Part shown: piece by piece, positions 63,741 through 64,000 of the stretch
How the letters are laid out: every line of letters starts with the position of its first letter
Position numbering within the stretch: the stretch's first letter is position 1
Program-made: the position numbers and the translations under genes
Notes under the pieces: generated by a model
What the model was told of the DNA's origin: nothing
The model's input: the letters and a program-made list of their open reading frames with translations, nothing else
Database searches by the model: none
Assembly: GCA_018262195.1 (NCBI GenBank)
Contig: JAGTRS010000014.1
Span: 1-64,000 of the forward strand
Length of the DNA stretch: 64,000 nucleotides
Direction of reading: 5' to 3'
Origin: Pseudomonadota bacterium
GTDB taxonomy: Bacteria > Pseudomonadota > Gammaproteobacteria > Burkholderiales > Rhodocyclaceae

Positions 63741-64000
63741 TTAGCCGTGCAGGCGGGCAGCCACTGCCGCAACGCGCTGGCCGTATTGGCGAGCCGTATC
63801 GAGATCGCCCTGCGGGATTTCATCAACGCTGGCGTCGGAAGGCGAACGAACGAGCAGGCCGACCGAGCCGCCGAGATGGTTCACGTCGGCATGCGTGGCG
63901 GCCTTGGTATTGGCCGGCAGGATGCCGAGGCTGACCCAGATGCCGCCGTGCTGCGAGGCCAGCGTCTGCAGCTGGATCATCGTCGCGCCCTTGTCACCGA
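63741..64000 (-). CDS. Flavodoxin/WrbA-like NAD(P)H oxidoreductase, C-terminal part
   Basis: The minus-strand frame runs from the window edge to a stop at 63741, giving at least 86 residues that begin GDKGATMIQLQTLASQHGGIW. It resembles the C-terminal half of flavodoxin-fold NAD(P)H:quinone oxidoreductases, with NHLGGSVGLLVRSPSD and ARQYGQRVAAVAARL near the end. The 5' part and FMN site lie outside, so the exact family is uncertain. It precedes the double-receiver gene by 75 nt on the same strand. Confidence 0.65.
   Translation of the reverse strand, partial: GDKGATMIQLQTLASQHGGIWVSLGILPANTKAATHADVNHLGGSVGLLVRSPSDASVDEIPQGDLDTARQYGQRVAAVAARLHG

Noticed and set aside
1..64000. CRISPR arrays, tRNA or rRNA genes, insertion sequences, prophage
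   Set aside because: No regularly spaced repeats, cloverleaf-like sequences, transposases or phage structural genes were recognised on reading the intergenic regions and reading frames.

Overview
The window looks like chromosome of a high-GC betaproteobacterium, most likely a member of the Rhodocyclaceae (Dechloromonas/Azospira-like). I infer this from the codon use, a TakP-type TRAP transporter, the many sensory proteins and the family character of the housekeeping genes (glyA, pmbA, yjgA, thyA, metG, dcd, dnaE). No rRNA or tRNA gene, insertion sequence, prophage or CRISPR array was seen. Both ends cut genes: glyA on the left and a flavodoxin-like gene on the right.

Layout. 0-9.9 kb: start of glyA, a histidine phosphatase, a TRAP transporter whose permeases (dctQM) and binding protein (dctP) lie on opposite strands around dps and a secreted dienelactone-hydrolase-like protein, then pmbA, yjgA-mog and a large PilZ-like protein. 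10-25 kb: thyA-glk, then a glycogen island. glgB diverges from glgC - GH57 - GH57 glucanotransferase - glgP - pgi - glgA - folA, a tightly packed run that links glucose phosphates to glycogen synthesis and breakdown. 25-32 kb: an Orn/Lys/Arg decarboxylase, dcd, apbC, an orphan OmpR-type regulator and metG. 32.2-32.6 kb: an AT-rich non-coding stretch with several DnaA-box-like sites. 32.6-35.3 kb: a small membrane protein, a ribbon-helix-helix regulator diverging from a SulP anion transporter across a promoter with three ATTAAC repeats, and YjdM.

35.3-44.3 kb is the most notable region. A five-gene, mostly overlapping minus-strand operon encodes DabA (DUF2309, all four predicted zinc ligands present), a NuoL-like DabB and three further NuoM-like antiporter subunits. 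It reads as an enlarged DAB-type inorganic-carbon uptake or CO2-hydration complex, and the SulP gene next door may also move bicarbonate.

44.5-54.7 kb: a 2-Cys peroxiredoxin, a protein with an N-terminal HTH and C-terminal receiver, a five-gene signalling operon (degenerate PAS kinase, single-domain receiver, periplasmic binding protein without an ABC transporter, 1135-residue kinase with a LOV-like PAS domain, HD-GYP phosphodiesterase) and a soluble chemoreceptor with its sensor at the C-terminus. 54.7-64 kb: a WbuC-like cupin, dnaE, a small zinc-ribbon membrane protein followed by an attC-like relic, a methyltransferase, an enoyl-CoA hydratase, a BNR-repeat secreted protein with a membrane partner, a pseudoreceiver-receiver protein and the flavodoxin-like fragment.
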